Shown piece after piece: positions 53,922-63,064 of a stretch of DNA of 64,000 nucleotides. A model generated the notes under the pieces. It saw only the letters and a program-made list of their open reading frames with translations, did not search any database and was not told the DNA's origin. Numbering within the stretch: the first letter of the stretch is position 1; each line of letters begins with the position of its first letter. Source of the DNA: Plesiomonas sp051652165 (lineage in GTDB: Bacteria; Pseudomonadota; Gammaproteobacteria; Enterobacterales; CAMTGL01). A program made the translations under genes and the position numbers. The DNA is taken from assembly GCF_051652165.1 (NCBI RefSeq), contig NZ_JBOFTR010000016.1, forward strand, positions 310,001 through 374,000. The letters run 5' to 3'.

Positions 53922-55664
53922 ATGTTGATGACACGCGATACGTTGCGCTTATTTCACTCGCGTCTCTTTACTCTGCGCACCCTGAGCATTATTTTATGCT
54001 GTGTTGTATTTAGCTCGCAGGCCATAGCACTAAGTTCTCTCAATATCAGTATTGAGAGCAGCACGGTAGAGCAAGGAAAACCTTTTGTTTTAACGGTCAG
54101 TGCTGACGATACTCTACCTAATGATGCGCTGGATCTCTCCCCACTGTTTGGCCTGTCTTTTGTTATTGGGAACACCGAATACACCCCTATTCCGGCAGAT
54201 AAAAAAAATCCGGCACAGACACAGTGGAAAACCACCCTGTTACACGATCAGGCTGGCCGTTATACAATTCCTGCACTCACCATTGATAACGTCTCAAGCC
54301 AACCTCTTACCGTCACGATTACTCCACCGGTAGCCCCCTCTGCAGAGTCACCACTGCCTACACCTGAACCTGAGCCCGTAATTACCCTTGATCAAGCCGT
54401 ACTCAGTACTCGGCTCTCAAAGCCGATAGCCTATCCTGATGAAGCGATATATTTGGATGTTGATCTTGAACTGGCCAGTGAACTGCTCGACGGCGTGCTC
54501 TCAACACCTGAGATCAGTGGCGGAACATTGCGACAAATAGGGCAAGATCGAGCATGGAGTTTAATGCGCGATGGCAACCGCTATCAGATCATCAGCCGCC
54601 GCTATCAAATTACCGCTACTGACACTGAAAATGTCACTATAGGTAGCATTCGTTTTCGAGGCACAGTACGTGGTAGTAGCCTACGGCAACCGCCGCTCAA
54701 CAGTTATGCCGAATCACTGCCTGTTATCCTCAACATTAAGGCTTTACCTAAAGATTTGCGTAATAACTGGCTTCCAGCCGAAAAAATTACCCTTGAAGAG
54801 ACCTGGTTTCCGCAACCATCAGCTGCCAAAGTGGGTGAACCACTGACAAGAACTATTCGCCTGCGTGCTCGTGGATTAGGTAATAAACCGCTGGTCATGC
54901 CAGCTATTGACTACCCGAATGAGATCAGTTTACATGCACAACCCGTTGAGCAGCGGCGTACACTCAACGATGAAACTGAGCTGGAAATCCGCCATATTTT
55001 GATGCCAAAACGCACTGCAGTGGTAACACTGCCTGAGATCACAATCAGTTGGTGGAATACCCAAAGTGAAAAAGCTGAAAATGCGGTATTAGCTGCCCAA
55101 CCCTTGAATATTAGTATTAATCCGGCATTGAGCCAGCCTGTTGTTCCGATGGTAAAACCCAAAGAGAATTACGCCAATATTTTGGGCTATCTAGCACTGT
55201 TTGCAGCATTACTCACAGGTGGTTTTATCTATTGGCACATGAGCCAAAAACGGAATTTACGTAATGAGCTAAGTAAACTTTCACTGATGATGCCCAGTGA
55301 ACCAGAGCCCGAAGAGAAAGCGTGGCAAGAGTTGGAATATGCGCTAAACCAACATGATCCGGCACAAATTACCCGTGCATTTAGCCAATGGGCACGATTG
55401 CGTTGGCCAGGGAAAAAATTCACCCACTTTGCCGAACTGCCAAATGGTGATGCGATAGACAGAGAACTGACCAAACTCAAACGCAGTACTGATAACCCAA
55501 ACAATAAAGGAAATACCAGTGCATGGGATAGTACCCCCTTGCGCCAATTACTCTACCGTATTCGTGGCATTCGGCGTGCAGACGCACCACCTGCAACACA
55601 GACATCGGCTCATAAAACACGCAAACACGATGACTATCCACAAATTAACTTTAAAATTGAGTAA
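53922..55664 (+). CDS. batD: BatD-type (oxygen-tolerance) membrane protein
   Basis: A 580-residue BatD family protein. Signal sequence LRTLSIILCCVVFSSQAIALS, then beta-rich extracytoplasmic domains: LNISIESSTVEQGKPFVLTVSADDTLP, EAIYLDVDLELASELLDGVLSTPEI, SRRYQITATDTENVTIGSIRFRG, LTRTIRLRARGLGNKPLVMPAIDYP. One transmembrane helix follows (ILGYLALFAALLTGGFIYWHM, about residue 425) and a cytoplasmic tail. BatD normally sits with MoxR ATPase and VWA genes (batA, batB), which are not adjacent here. The start at 53922 keeps a normal signal peptide; the frame is open back to 53721. Confidence 0.82.
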   Translation: MLMTRDTLRLFHSRLFTLRTLSIILCCVVFSSQAIALSSLNISIESSTVEQGKPFVLTVSADDTLPNDALDLSPLFGLSFVIGNTEYTPIPADKKNPAQTQWKTTLLHDQAGRYTIPALTIDNVSSQPLTVTITPPVAPSAESPLPTPEPEPVITLDQAVLSTRLSKPIAYPDEAIYLDVDLELASELLDGVLSTPEISGGTLRQIGQDRAWSLMRDGNRYQIISRRYQITATDTENVTIGSIRFRGTVRGSSLRQPPLNSYAESLPVILNIKALPKDLRNNWLPAEKITLEETWFPQPSAAKVGEPLTRTIRLRARGLGNKPLVMPAIDYPNEISLHAQPVEQRRTLNDETELEIRHILMPKRTAVVTLPEITISWWNTQSEKAENAVLAAQPLNISINPALSQPVVPMVKPKENYANILGYLALFAALLTGGFIYWHMSQKRNLRNELSKLSLMMPSEPEPEEKAWQELEYALNQHDPAQITRAFSQWARLRWPGKKFTHFAELPNGDAIDRELTKLKRSTDNPNNKGNTSAWDSTPLRQLLYRIRGIRRADAPPATQTSAHKTRKHDDYPQINFKIE

Positions 55665-55722
55665 TTAAATAAAAAAGAGATACAAAGCCAAATAGCATAT
55701 CCCTATTGACCTTTATGATATT

Positions 55723-55773
55723 AAAAAGCCGCCAAATAGCGTGTCATACGACAAACGCAATGGCGGCTTTTTT
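55723..55773 (+). terminator. Bidirectional terminator between batD and yfcZ
   Basis: AAAAAGCCGCCA and TGGCGGCTTTTTT form a strong outer stem around a roughly 30-base loop that holds a weaker inner pairing. It is placed between the convergent batD and yfcZ genes. Confidence 0.78.
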
Positions 55774-55865
55774 ATCAATAGGATTCGTTAACGGCAACCT
55801 AACGGGTCACGCTTTGCGCTAACTACGGCTTTTACAGGGTAGTCATTTACCCATGCACTGCTAAC

Positions 55866-56159
55866 CTAGCGCAGTGCCAACTGAAAAATCATTGTCTCAG
55901 CCTGACAAGAGAAGGTGAACTCAGCATGAAGCTGTACGCCGTTAGCATTGTCAGTCAGTGTGCTGGTAATCTCACAAGCATCAGATTCAATGTCGCGTGC
56001 TTTTTCAGTAAGTTGCTCTAAAAATGCCTCGGCATCGGCACGATTAGCGAATTGTTGCTCAACCTTGGCCGTACAATCGGTGTTATCCAAAATAGTACCA
56101 ACATCCACACAGCAGCAAGCCGCAGTCTCTTGTACACGACAGGTATTTTCATTAGACAT
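55866..56159 (-). CDS. yfcZ: YfcZ/YiiS family protein
   Basis: A 97-residue member of the YfcZ/YiiS family, function unknown. It is rich in Cys near the start (CRVQETAACCCVDVGTILDNTDC), followed by an acidic helix (DAEAFLEQLTEKARDIESDACEI) and a beta-rich end (GVQLHAEFTFSCQAETMIFQLALR), all as in E. coli YfcZ. It is soluble, with no signal peptide. As in E. coli it is beside fadL and transcribed away from it. The Cys cluster suggests metal binding, but nothing is established. Confidence 0.9.
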   Translation of the reverse strand: MSNENTCRVQETAACCCVDVGTILDNTDCTAKVEQQFANRADAEAFLEQLTEKARDIESDACEITSTLTDNANGVQLHAEFTFSCQAETMIFQLALR

Positions 56160-56652
56160 TAATAAGCCCTCTTGTAAACCAAATCAATCAAACAGCCAAA
56201 ACCTTAATAAAGGTACGGATTCATCATACACGGCTCGGCCAGCCTGCCCAACTGTAATTATTGATACAACTGCACAAGGCCAAAACACATTGGAATACGT
56301 AATCAGCATGTTAAAAACTGGATTTAGTGACTCATCTTTTTCAAAAAAATTCCAAAAACGTGCGATAGATCGCTCATTTTTTTAAATCAATTCACACCAA
56401 AAATGTAAGCAACTGTTTTATATTATTTTTATTTTCATACCTTAGCCTGATAAAGACCAACATTACGCTGTTCATACACAAAGAGAGTCAATTTATTCTG
56501 TATCAAAGCGAAACCGTGTTAACAAAAAGTTATTTTTCGCTTATATTGACCACTGGTCTGATTTCAGACCTATCAGTAAGCCCCTACAATCCGGCGCAAC
56601 TCACCATGAAGGTGAGACCGCATATAATCATCACAGACAGAGAATCTGTAAT
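56160..56652. other. Divergent regulatory region between yfcZ and fadL
   Basis: About 490 bp, AT-rich in its middle, carrying the promoters of yfcZ and fadL. Apart from the palindrome at 56555-56570 I see no gene or RNA structure I can support. Confidence 0.5.
56551..56570. promoter_or_regulatory. FadR-like palindromic operator upstream of fadL
   Basis: CACTGGTCTGATTTC shares ACTGGTCTGA with the FadR consensus, and GGTCTGA-TT-TCAGACC at 56555-56570 is a perfect inverted repeat. It is about 85 bp upstream of the fadL ATG. In E. coli FadR represses fadL through such sites. The spacer and second half deviate from the consensus, so a different TetR/GntR-type regulator is also possible. Confidence 0.55.
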
Positions 56653-57915
56653 ATGAATAAGAAGAGCTTGTTAAAAAAATCAGTATTAGCAACGACAGTG
56701 GCACTGTTATCTGCTCAAGCCAGCGCAGCCGGCTATCAAATTGGTGAACACTCTGCCTCTGGTTTAGGACGTGCTTTTGCAGGTGAAGGTGCGGTTGCAG
56801 ACAATGCAACCGTAGTCATCCGTAACCCCGCTGCAATGATGATGTTTGATGCACCCGCTATCTCTGGTGGTTTAACGTATATTGACCCTGCAGTTGATGT
56901 AAAAGGCAATGTCATGGGCAAACTGCCCGCAAATGCCAATGATATTGCACCAACTGCCGTTGTGCCATTCGGTGCTGCTATTTATCCTGTCAATGATAAG
57001 TGGGCTGTAGGTGGAGCACTGTTCTCTAACTACGGTTTAGCAACTGAGTTTCCAACAAGCTACAGTGCTGGTTTCTTAGGGGGCAAAACCGATCTTAAAA
57101 CCGTTAATGCTAACTTAAGCGCCGCTTATCGTTTAAACCAGCAATTTAGTTTTGGTTTAGGTGTTAATGCGGTATATGCTGACGCGAAATTGGTACGCCA
57201 TGCAGGTGCGTTAGGCCAAATTGCGGGCCTACCTGCAAGCACTGAAATTGCCAATATGAAAGGTAACACATGGGCCTTTGGTTGGAATCTTGGCGCAATG
57301 TGGGAAATTAACGACGCTAACCGCCTAGCATTAACTTACCGCTCAAAAGTGAAATTAGACTTTGATGGTGACTACGCTGGCACATCTTCAAAGTTTCAAA
57401 CCATTCCAGCTAATTTGAAAGTTGATCTACCTGATATCTGGGAAATCTCTGGTTATAGCCGCTTAAACTCACAATTTGCAGTAAGCTATGGTGTTATGCG
57501 CACGGGTTGGAATGCATTTGAAGAGCTCAAAGCAACCAGCAACAACTGCGGTACAGGTGATTCAGTATGCATACAAAAAGATGAGAATTTTGAAACAGCA
57601 TACCGTTACTCTGTAGGGGGAACATATTACTATAGCCCTGAGTGGACATTCCGTGCCGGTTTTGCGTATGACGAGAAAGCCTCAAACAAGCACCCGTCAA
57701 TCTCTATTCCTGACCAAAACCGTATCTGGTATACATTAGGTACAACCTACGCATTTAACAGTAACCTGAGTGTTGATGCTGGTTTTGCTTACCTAAATGG
57801 CCGTGGTGCAAGTTTTACTGAAGATCAGAAAATTGGCCCTGCAACCATTAAATCAAACTTTGATGCAAAAGGTGATGCCTACCTGTATAGCGTTGGCATG
57901 AACTACCGCTTTTAA
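56653..57915 (+). CDS. fadL: Long-chain fatty acid outer-membrane transporter FadL
   Basis: FadL is a 14-stranded outer-membrane barrel that moves long-chain fatty acids by lateral diffusion. The 420-residue protein has a signal peptide (LLKKSVLATTVALLSAQASA), then the N-terminal hatch AGYQIGEHSASGLGRAFAGEGAVADNATVVIRNPAAMMMF with the conserved NPA motif, and ends in the barrel strand YLYSVGMNYRF. It is slightly shorter than E. coli FadL (446 aa). A FadR-like palindrome precedes it and a strong terminator follows. A second fadL paralogue lies directly downstream. Confidence 0.93.
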   Translation: MNKKSLLKKSVLATTVALLSAQASAAGYQIGEHSASGLGRAFAGEGAVADNATVVIRNPAAMMMFDAPAISGGLTYIDPAVDVKGNVMGKLPANANDIAPTAVVPFGAAIYPVNDKWAVGGALFSNYGLATEFPTSYSAGFLGGKTDLKTVNANLSAAYRLNQQFSFGLGVNAVYADAKLVRHAGALGQIAGLPASTEIANMKGNTWAFGWNLGAMWEINDANRLALTYRSKVKLDFDGDYAGTSSKFQTIPANLKVDLPDIWEISGYSRLNSQFAVSYGVMRTGWNAFEELKATSNNCGTGDSVCIQKDENFETAYRYSVGGTYYYSPEWTFRAGFAYDEKASNKHPSISIPDQNRIWYTLGTTYAFNSNLSVDAGFAYLNGRGASFTEDQKIGPATIKSNFDAKGDAYLYSVGMNYRF

Positions 57916-57988
57916 TTAGCCCTGATACGCAATAGTGCAGGTTAACTAAAGCATAACACGCTCATTGAGTGATAACGATAAACAGAAT

Positions 57989-58028
57989 ATAAGCCCTGCT
58001 TAGGTAAACTGAGCAGGGCTTTTTTTTA
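57989..58028 (+). terminator. Rho-independent terminator after fadL
   Basis: AAGCCCTGCT and AGCAGGGCTT enclose a loop of about 14 bases and run into eight T, about 75 bp after the fadL stop, separating the two fadL genes. Confidence 0.88.
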
Positions 58029-58319
58029 TCTTTTCGTGCTACAAAATCAAACCACTATTTTGCAAACAGAGCATAACTTTGGTGATAAATACTTTAATAT
58101 CAATCAGTTTTAAGATGATGCAATCAAAACGCTTGTACGCTGAAACCATTTCTAAATATGACAATTGACACGAAATGGCAGCATTAAATATCGTTAAATC
58201 TTATTTATTAGCATTTATGTTTGATATACTTACCCACAGTAATACCGCTTTGTATTACATAACCAAGCCTTTACTATGCTCTTTTTTGTCTGTACCTACA
58301 CTATCTAAATACAATAAAC

Positions 58320-59639
58320 ATGAAATATAACGTTACTGCTCGATTTATCAGTACTGTACTCTCTACAGGTTTTATTTTAAACACGCAGGCCGCAGGCTTT
58401 CAATTGGCCGAATATTCCGCAACCGGATTAGGGCGCGCTTTTGCTGGTGAAGCAGCAATGGCTGATAATGCATCAGCACAAGCGCGTAATCCGGCATTGT
58501 TGACACAATTTACTGCACCACAATTTTCTGTTGGAGCAATTTATGTCAATCCTAATATCAAGTTAACGGGCACCGCCGCATCATTCCCAAACCCGATTAC
58601 AGGGCAATCTCAATCAATAACAACCCATGCAAATAATGTTATTGGTAATAACTGGATCCCGAATGCCTACTTTGCGATACCGTTAAACGATCGCTGGTTT
58701 GCTGGGTTAGCTGTCAACTCTAATTATGGCCTCTCTACCGATATTGAAAAAGGTTTTGCAGCGACTCAGTTTGGTAATCATACGTCAATCACGACGGTAG
58801 AAATTAATCCTAATATTGCTTATAAACTCAATAACCAGTGGCAATTCGGTGCGGGGGTTCGCTATATCACAGGCAAAGGCTCTATTGGTGCAACTGCGCC
58901 AACATACCTTTCAGCAAACCCGATGACCAAACCACTCGCAGGCCAAACATTGAAATATATGGAGGGCAGTGATCATGATTTTGCTTGGAATGTGGGTGCA
59001 GTATGGCAGCCTACAGATCAAACTCGTATTGGGGCAAGTTACCGATCAGAAGTTAAGTTAGATCTCAGTGGCCATGCCAATGGTTTAGCTTATAACCCAA
59101 TGAATCCGAGTAAAAAAATAGCCGGTGTTTTACCGTTAACCTTGCCGGCAACGGCTGAATTAGCCGCCGTGCATAATATCAATGCACAATGGGCCATTCA
59201 TTCAAGCATCAACTGGACGCAATGGAGCAAGTTTGACTCTCTGGTTGCAAATATTGATGGTATTGGGCGCGACACGGTAAAAACTGAAAATTGGCGTGAC
59301 ACTTACCGTTTAGCCGTGGGTACGACATGGAAAATGGACCAACAAATGACATGGCGTGCTGGTATTGCTTATGATAGAGCGGCTGTCAGTAATACTAATC
59401 GCACGTTAAGTATTCCTGAAACCGATCGCTATTGGTTTAGTACAGGGGTTGGTTATGCCGTAACCCCTGCGATGACTGTTGATGTCGGGTTAACGTATAT
59501 TGCGAGTAAAAAAGCACATATCAGTGAGCCTAATGGCAATACGACTAACCGGAATGAGCCTCAAGTTCCTGGTTCATTTATTGGCCAAACAAGCGGTGAT
59601 CTGTGGCTAACTGGCGTGCAGTTATCATACGTGTTTTAA
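58320..59639 (+). CDS. Second FadL family outer-membrane transporter
   Basis: A 439-residue paralogue of the preceding FadL. Signal peptide MKYNVTARFISTVLSTGFILNTQA, hatch AGFQLAEYSATGLGRAFAGEAAMADNASAQARNPALLTQF, and the C-terminal strand LWLTGVQLSYVF. Two loops differ strongly from the first copy (TGTAASFPNPITGQSQSITTHAN and EPNGNTTNRNEPQVPGS), suggesting a different substrate or receptor surface. It has its own upstream region without an obvious FadR-like site and its own terminator, so it may be regulated separately. Confidence 0.9.
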   Translation: MKYNVTARFISTVLSTGFILNTQAAGFQLAEYSATGLGRAFAGEAAMADNASAQARNPALLTQFTAPQFSVGAIYVNPNIKLTGTAASFPNPITGQSQSITTHANNVIGNNWIPNAYFAIPLNDRWFAGLAVNSNYGLSTDIEKGFAATQFGNHTSITTVEINPNIAYKLNNQWQFGAGVRYITGKGSIGATAPTYLSANPMTKPLAGQTLKYMEGSDHDFAWNVGAVWQPTDQTRIGASYRSEVKLDLSGHANGLAYNPMNPSKKIAGVLPLTLPATAELAAVHNINAQWAIHSSINWTQWSKFDSLVANIDGIGRDTVKTENWRDTYRLAVGTTWKMDQQMTWRAGIAYDRAAVSNTNRTLSIPETDRYWFSTGVGYAVTPAMTVDVGLTYIASKKAHISEPNGNTTNRNEPQVPGSFIGQTSGDLWLTGVQLSYVF

Positions 59640-59683
59640 GATATCCTCTTATTGGTTATTCTTGGTTAAATACTGCATAAAAC

Positions 59684-59714
59684 AAAAGGCGCTGATCTCT
59701 CTCAGCGCCTTTTA
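59684..59714 (+). terminator. Rho-independent terminator after the second fadL gene
   Basis: AAAAGGCGCTGA and TCAGCGCCTTTT with a 6-base loop, about 45 bp after the stop. The symmetric A and T runs allow function on both strands, although mlaA ends more than 160 bp away. Confidence 0.85.
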
Positions 59715-59877
59715 TGCCTTTATTTTCTACACATTTGAATTATTTAATGCTTTATAGGCTTTGCCTATTTATATTTTTTTGCTCTTCTTTTTTGTACTGT
59801 TTAGATACTGTTGCCGTATCTATACGATAAGTACTTTGTGATAAAAGCGTTATTTATCGATGTGCTATCGTCAATAA

Positions 59878-60669
59878 TCAGTCTATCTCATCAAGCACAT
59901 CATTGAGCTCTTTGGCGTTCGGATTCTCTTTTTGTACTGCCCGACCATCATTAACAATAAAATCTTGATGTTGGAAATAAGCATCGCGCACAAAAATATA
60001 GGAGTCTGATGAATTTTTTAACAGCGCATCTTTATTTAATGCTTGTGCACGGTTGTCTATTCCTTCAATGGTCCATTTCACTAATGACCCCCACGGCACT
60101 AACCATGCTAAAGGTATATAAACAGAGTCAACAATTCCCCCAATATCTTGACGAGGTGTAAATGGCCCATAAGCTGGCATCATGATATATGGGCCATACC
60201 CTACGCCATAAGACCCTAATACATGACCAAATTCACGTTGATCTTGCTTAGGTAATCCGGCTGACGTGGCAACATCAACTAATCCGAGCAAACCAAAGGT
60301 GCTATTAATCCAAAAACGGTTAAAGTGGACTAACGCTTTTTTCGGTTTTCCCTGCAATAAATAGTTAACTGTACTAGCAGGTTCATCAAGGTTACTGAGC
60401 ATATTACGCACCCCTGTTGTCACAGGTTTTGGAATATTATCCCAGCCAACCGCTATCGGGCGTAAAATATAAGGGTCAAGCACGGTGTAGTTAAAATTCC
60501 ACATCGTGCGGTTAAACCCTTCAAACGGATCATAAATCTCTGAATTAGAGCCAGCAACGGGTGTTGTCACTTTCGTTGCTTTGACTTCTTCTGTTTTTTC
60601 AGTTGTTGTTGAACATCCCGTTAATAAACTGGTGGCCAGCAGTAAACTAAATGCGATTTTATTATCCAT
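59878..60669 (-). CDS. mlaA: Outer-membrane lipid asymmetry lipoprotein MlaA (VacJ)
   Basis: MlaA removes phospholipids from the outer leaflet of the outer membrane and hands them to MlaC. The 263-residue lipoprotein starts at 60669 (MDNKIAFSLLLATSLLTGC, lipobox LLTGC). Then come the family motifs DPFEGFNRTMWNFNYTVLDPYILRPIAVGWDNIPKPV, VHFNRFWINSTFGLLGLVDVATSAGLP, EFGHVLGSYGVGYGPYIMMPAYGPFTPRQDIGGIVD. The frame is open to 60690. Here it follows ccmI; in E. coli it is beside fadL, which is also near here. Confidence 0.95.
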   Translation of the reverse strand: MDNKIAFSLLLATSLLTGCSTTTEKTEEVKATKVTTPVAGSNSEIYDPFEGFNRTMWNFNYTVLDPYILRPIAVGWDNIPKPVTTGVRNMLSNLDEPASTVNYLLQGKPKKALVHFNRFWINSTFGLLGLVDVATSAGLPKQDQREFGHVLGSYGVGYGPYIMMPAYGPFTPRQDIGGIVDSVYIPLAWLVPWGSLVKWTIEGIDNRAQALNKDALLKNSSDSYIFVRDAYFQHQDFIVNDGRAVQKENPNAKELNDVLDEID

Positions 60670-60711
60670 GTTATTCCATAGCGTGAACATCAGCTCACAT
60701 TAAATTCATTA

Positions 60712-61926
60712 TTAAGGCTTTTGTTTATCAATGGTGATATTAACGTGTACTTGGCCATCAAAAACCTGTGGCTGACTTTCACCGTACCAATCACCTGATT
60801 GTGGCATTGCCTGCCCGTCAAGCGATAAACGGGCACGCACCACCAGATTCTTTATTTCACTCAACGGGCGGTCTGCTATCATCGCATCAGCGCCACTGAG
60901 CGTTACCTGTAATGGAAAACGGCTAATCGGTATCTGCTTGGCTGCCACCGGAATGGGTGAACCCGCTTCTAAGGCCGATACGTAGAGCACTTTCGCGTCT
61001 GACAGAGCAGCTTGCGCTTGCGGTGAAATGGCCACATTTACGCTAACCGAGGTCTTCGGCGCACTGATCTGTTGTTCGGCCTGCGCCATACTACGTTGCA
61101 CAACTGTGATCCGGCTATCACCTTCTGGCAATAATTTTAGCATAATTTTCCATGCACTGATGGCTTGTGGGTAATCGCCACGCTCATAAGCACTAAATGC
61201 CAGTAAACTGAGTGCCTGAATATTAGTATGATCAGTACGCAAAACATCGGCCAACAAGCTGCGGCCTTGCTGATTATCTTGCTCATCGGTAGATAAAATC
61301 AGGGCTTGTGCGTAACTAAGTTGAATACTTGAGTTATTCGGGCTAAGCGTATTGGCTTTAGCCAGTGAGTGAGTTGCCATTGAAGCATCACCCAATGCCA
61401 ACCCTACACGCCCAAGCAATAACCAGCCTTGCGCATCATCCGGTTCTTGTTGCAAACGGGTACGCAGCGCCAGTGCAAACTGCGTGAGCTCTTCTTGTGT
61501 CAGCGGATTTTTATCCTCTTCCATCACCCGTTTTGAAAGTGCCGGCAGATTGTTTGCCACCTGCTGCCATGCACTCACCTCAGAATATGCCCCTGATCCC
61601 CAATACAAACCGATACTCAGCCCCGCCAGTACGAGCACACCGGGCAGCAGAACCCAACGGCTTAACGGTGCTGCTGACGTGGTGCTGGCCACTGGAATAT
61701 CATCCAGCAATGTTTGTTGCAGCTCGCTGACCATCTCCTGACGCTGTGGCAATAGCCCCTGATCATCATCGCTATCAAGTTCACGCAGGCGATCATTAAA
61801 GAAGGCTTTATTCAATGCATCGCGTGATCTGTTGTCAGCATGGTAGTGTTGTCTGAACGCGGGCAAGACAAACGCTAAACAAACCAGCAGCAATAACAGT
61901 GCGGCTGTCATCCAAAATAGCATCAT
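60712..61926 (-). CDS. ccmI: Cytochrome c maturation protein CcmI
   Basis: CcmI holds apocytochrome c and presents it to the CcmF/H haem lyase. The 404-residue protein has the CcmI layout: a first transmembrane helix (MTAALLLLLVCLAFVLPAF), a cytoplasmic loop (DNRSRDALNKAFFNDRLRELDSDDDQGLL), a second helix (WVLLPGVLVLAGLSIGLYWG) and a periplasmic TPR domain (about residues 130-280). A beta-rich C-terminal domain with VLYVSALEAGSPIPVAAKQIPISRFPLQVTLSGADAM follows. The start overlaps the ccmH stop. In E. coli CcmH and CcmI are a single protein. Confidence 0.93.
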   Translation of the reverse strand: MMLFWMTAALLLLLVCLAFVLPAFRQHYHADNRSRDALNKAFFNDRLRELDSDDDQGLLPQRQEMVSELQQTLLDDIPVASTTSAAPLSRWVLLPGVLVLAGLSIGLYWGSGAYSEVSAWQQVANNLPALSKRVMEEDKNPLTQEELTQFALALRTRLQQEPDDAQGWLLLGRVGLALGDASMATHSLAKANTLSPNNSSIQLSYAQALILSTDEQDNQQGRSLLADVLRTDHTNIQALSLLAFSAYERGDYPQAISAWKIMLKLLPEGDSRITVVQRSMAQAEQQISAPKTSVSVNVAISPQAQAALSDAKVLYVSALEAGSPIPVAAKQIPISRFPLQVTLSGADAMIADRPLSEIKNLVVRARLSLDGQAMPQSGDWYGESQPQVFDGQVHVNITIDKQKP

Positions 61927-62513
61927 GATTCATCCTTTTTTGCGGCAACCGGTTTTAACAGATCGTCCAATCGCGCCTGCTCTTCTGCGCTCAGCATCAC
62001 CACATCGATACCCTTAGCATCATGACCTTTTGAGCCGTTATTCTCTGCACTCTGTACGTCAGCACGCTTATGTTGAGAGCGCCCCTTACGGCTACGTGCG
62101 ACAATCACTCCCGCCCCGACCAGCACAAACAACAGTGGAGCAACCCACAAAATCAGGGTTGCCGGAGTCAGCGGAGGGTCATAGGTGACAAAATTCCCAT
62201 AGCGATCAACCATATATTGTACGATTTGACCTTTGCTATAGCCTTTTTGCTGTAATTCATACACTTTTTGCCGCATATCCGTTGCGATAATAGCCGTTGA
62301 GTCGGCGATATTATTGTTCTGGCATTTTGGGCAACGCAACATCTCTGTCAGGCTGCGATACTCTTGTTCTTGCTGTGGGCTGCTAAATTCAAACGTATCT
62401 ACCGTTGCCCACACGCTACCAGCCAGCACTAATCCGGCAACTAACGCGCTGCACTGCGCAATGACTCGGCCACTAAAGCCTGACTTTCGGCGCGATGTAT
62501 TGCGCAAGATCAT
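61923..62513 (-). CDS. ccmH: Cytochrome c maturation thiol protein CcmH
   Basis: CcmH is a membrane-anchored thiol-disulfide protein that reduces apocytochrome c for haem attachment. The 196-residue protein has a signal or membrane segment (ALVAGLVLAGSVWA), the redox CXXC in MLRCPKCQNNNIADSTA (about residues 60-63), the family QKGYSKGQIVQYMVDRYGNFVTYDPPL and a second transmembrane helix (ATLILWVAPLLFVLVGAGVIV). The tail is charged. Overlapping starts and stops couple it to ccmG and ccmI. Confidence 0.95.
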   Translation of the reverse strand: MILRNTSRRKSGFSGRVIAQCSALVAGLVLAGSVWATVDTFEFSSPQQEQEYRSLTEMLRCPKCQNNNIADSTAIIATDMRQKVYELQQKGYSKGQIVQYMVDRYGNFVTYDPPLTPATLILWVAPLLFVLVGAGVIVARSRKGRSQHKRADVQSAENNGSKGHDAKGIDVVMLSAEEQARLDDLLKPVAAKKDES

Positions 62514-63064
62514 GATTGCTTTTCCTGTAGTTTTTCATACAACGGTTTTAAGGTAGTCTGCCAAACTTGTTCATTTACATCACCCACATGGCGGTAACGC
62601 ACAATCCCTTTTCCGTCGATCACAAAGGTTTCCGGCGCGCCGTATACACCTAAATCCATGCCTAACAAACCACTCCCATCAAACAAACTGTACTGGTAAG
62701 GGTTACCCAAATCATTCAGCCATTTTACCGCTTTGGTGCGGTCATCCTTATAATTCAGGCCAATGATCCGAACACCGTTTGCAGCCAGTTGATTGAGGTA
62801 TTTGTGTTCGGCATAGCAGGTCGGACACCACGTTGCCCACACATTCAGCAGCATCGGCTGGCCGGTCACAAACAGGCTACGATCGTACTCTTTACCCGGC
62901 TGATTGAGTGACTCCAGCGTAAACTCTGGCACCGGTTTTCCTACCAATGCAGATTCCAAGGTTGTTGGATCTTCTCCGCCAGCATTACGAATGAGCTGAA
63001 CCAAAAATGCCACAACAACCACTAAAAATAGAACAAGGGGGATATACAGCAGATTACGTTTCAT
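62510..63064 (-). CDS. ccmG: Thiol:disulfide interchange protein CcmG/DsbE
   Basis: A periplasmic thioredoxin-like reductant for cytochrome c maturation. The 184-residue protein has an N-terminal anchor (LLYIPLVLFLVVVVAFLVQLI), the substrate segment LVGKPVPEFTLESLNQPGK, the active-site WCPTC in LLNVWATWCPTCYAEHKYLN, the acidic insertion GLNYKDDRTKAVKWLNDLGNPY and the cis-Pro loop in GVYGAPETFVIDGKG. It overlaps ccmF and ccmH. Confidence 0.96.
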   Translation of the reverse strand: MKRNLLYIPLVLFLVVVVAFLVQLIRNAGGEDPTTLESALVGKPVPEFTLESLNQPGKEYDRSLFVTGQPMLLNVWATWCPTCYAEHKYLNQLAANGVRIIGLNYKDDRTKAVKWLNDLGNPYQYSLFDGSGLLGMDLGVYGAPETFVIDGKGIVRYRHVGDVNEQVWQTTLKPLYEKLQEKQS

